From the NCBI GenBank assembly GCA_025450375.1, contig JANWHO010000050.1, positions 1 through 6,501 of the forward strand: a stretch of DNA of 6,501 nucleotides, written 5' to 3'. This DNA comes from Chloroflexota bacterium (GTDB lineage: Bacteria; Chloroflexota; UBA5177; JANWHV01). A program made the position numbers and the translations under genes. The notes beneath the pieces were generated by a model. It saw only the letters and a program-made list of their open reading frames with translations. It was not told where the DNA came from and did no database searches. Shown piece after piece: positions 6,469 to 6,501 of this stretch (positions within the stretch are counted from its first letter, which is position 1; each line of letters starts with the position of its first letter).

Positions 6469-6501
6469 TCGGCCTGGGCCTGCTGCTCCAAACGGGCGCG
6501 C
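6417..6501 (-). CDS. Possible C-terminal end of a convergent gene (enters from beyond the window)
   Basis: On the minus strand one frame is open from the window edge (first whole codon at 6500) to a TAA at 6419-6417. It encodes about 27 residues including ARLEQQAQADQPSAD and ending in PTTWK. Third positions are mostly G or C and the Gln/Ala/Asp/Pro-rich composition suits a flexible C-terminal tail. If real, it overlaps the 3' end of the regulator gene by 52 bases, tail to tail. The stretch is too short to identify, and G/C-rich DNA produces open frames easily. Confidence 0.3.
   Translation of the reverse strand, partial: RARLEQQAQADQPSADSRPAPDPTTWK

Overview
The window is a compact, GC-rich, typically bacterial stretch with strong G/C preference at third codon positions and very little non-coding DNA. 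The gene content would fit a Chloroflexota- or Actinobacteria-like organism, but nothing here fixes the taxon. No tRNA, rRNA, CRISPR array, transposase or phage gene was seen. The only gene-free stretch of note is the 202-base divergent intergenic region at 5163-5364, and no gap exceeds 300 bases.

Layout. A leftward (minus-strand) cluster fills 1-5162. In transcription order it holds: an M19/renal-dipeptidase-family metallohydrolase (5162-3948); a family-5 peptide-type ABC substrate-binding protein (about 3930-2287); a DppB/OppB-type permease (2248-1304); a DppC/OppC-type permease (1278-379); a small unrecognised gene of about 70 codons whose reading frame is broken by one extra base in a C4 run (351-138); and the first 39 codons of another gene that leaves the window at base 1. 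Intergenic gaps are 2 to 38 bases and most starts have a clear Shine-Dalgarno sequence, so this reads as one operon. No ATPase (DppD/DppF) gene is present in the window.

On the right, a divergent plus-strand gene (5365-6468) encodes a double-length Lrp/AsnC-type regulator with two complete helix-turn-helix plus RAM modules in tandem. The shared region carries a good sigma70-like promoter for the regulator (TTGACG-17-TAGCAT). It also carries a perfect 7-base inverted repeat flanking that promoter's -10 element, and a GCATTAT direct repeat 51 bases apart. The last bases may hold the C-terminal end of a convergent minus-strand gene.

How the parts may work together (inference). Peptides are captured by the binding protein and imported through the two permeases with an ATPase encoded elsewhere. 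Imported dipeptides or related amides are cut by the M19-like enzyme. The amino-acid-responsive Lrp-type regulator adjusts the operon and its own gene from the shared control region. The M19 homologue has an altered metal motif (H-D-H where the family has H-x-D), so its substrate should not be assumed. The components belong to known families. The points that deserve a second look are the tandem regulator, the altered metal site, the frameshifted small gene and the control region; I do not see a clearly new system.
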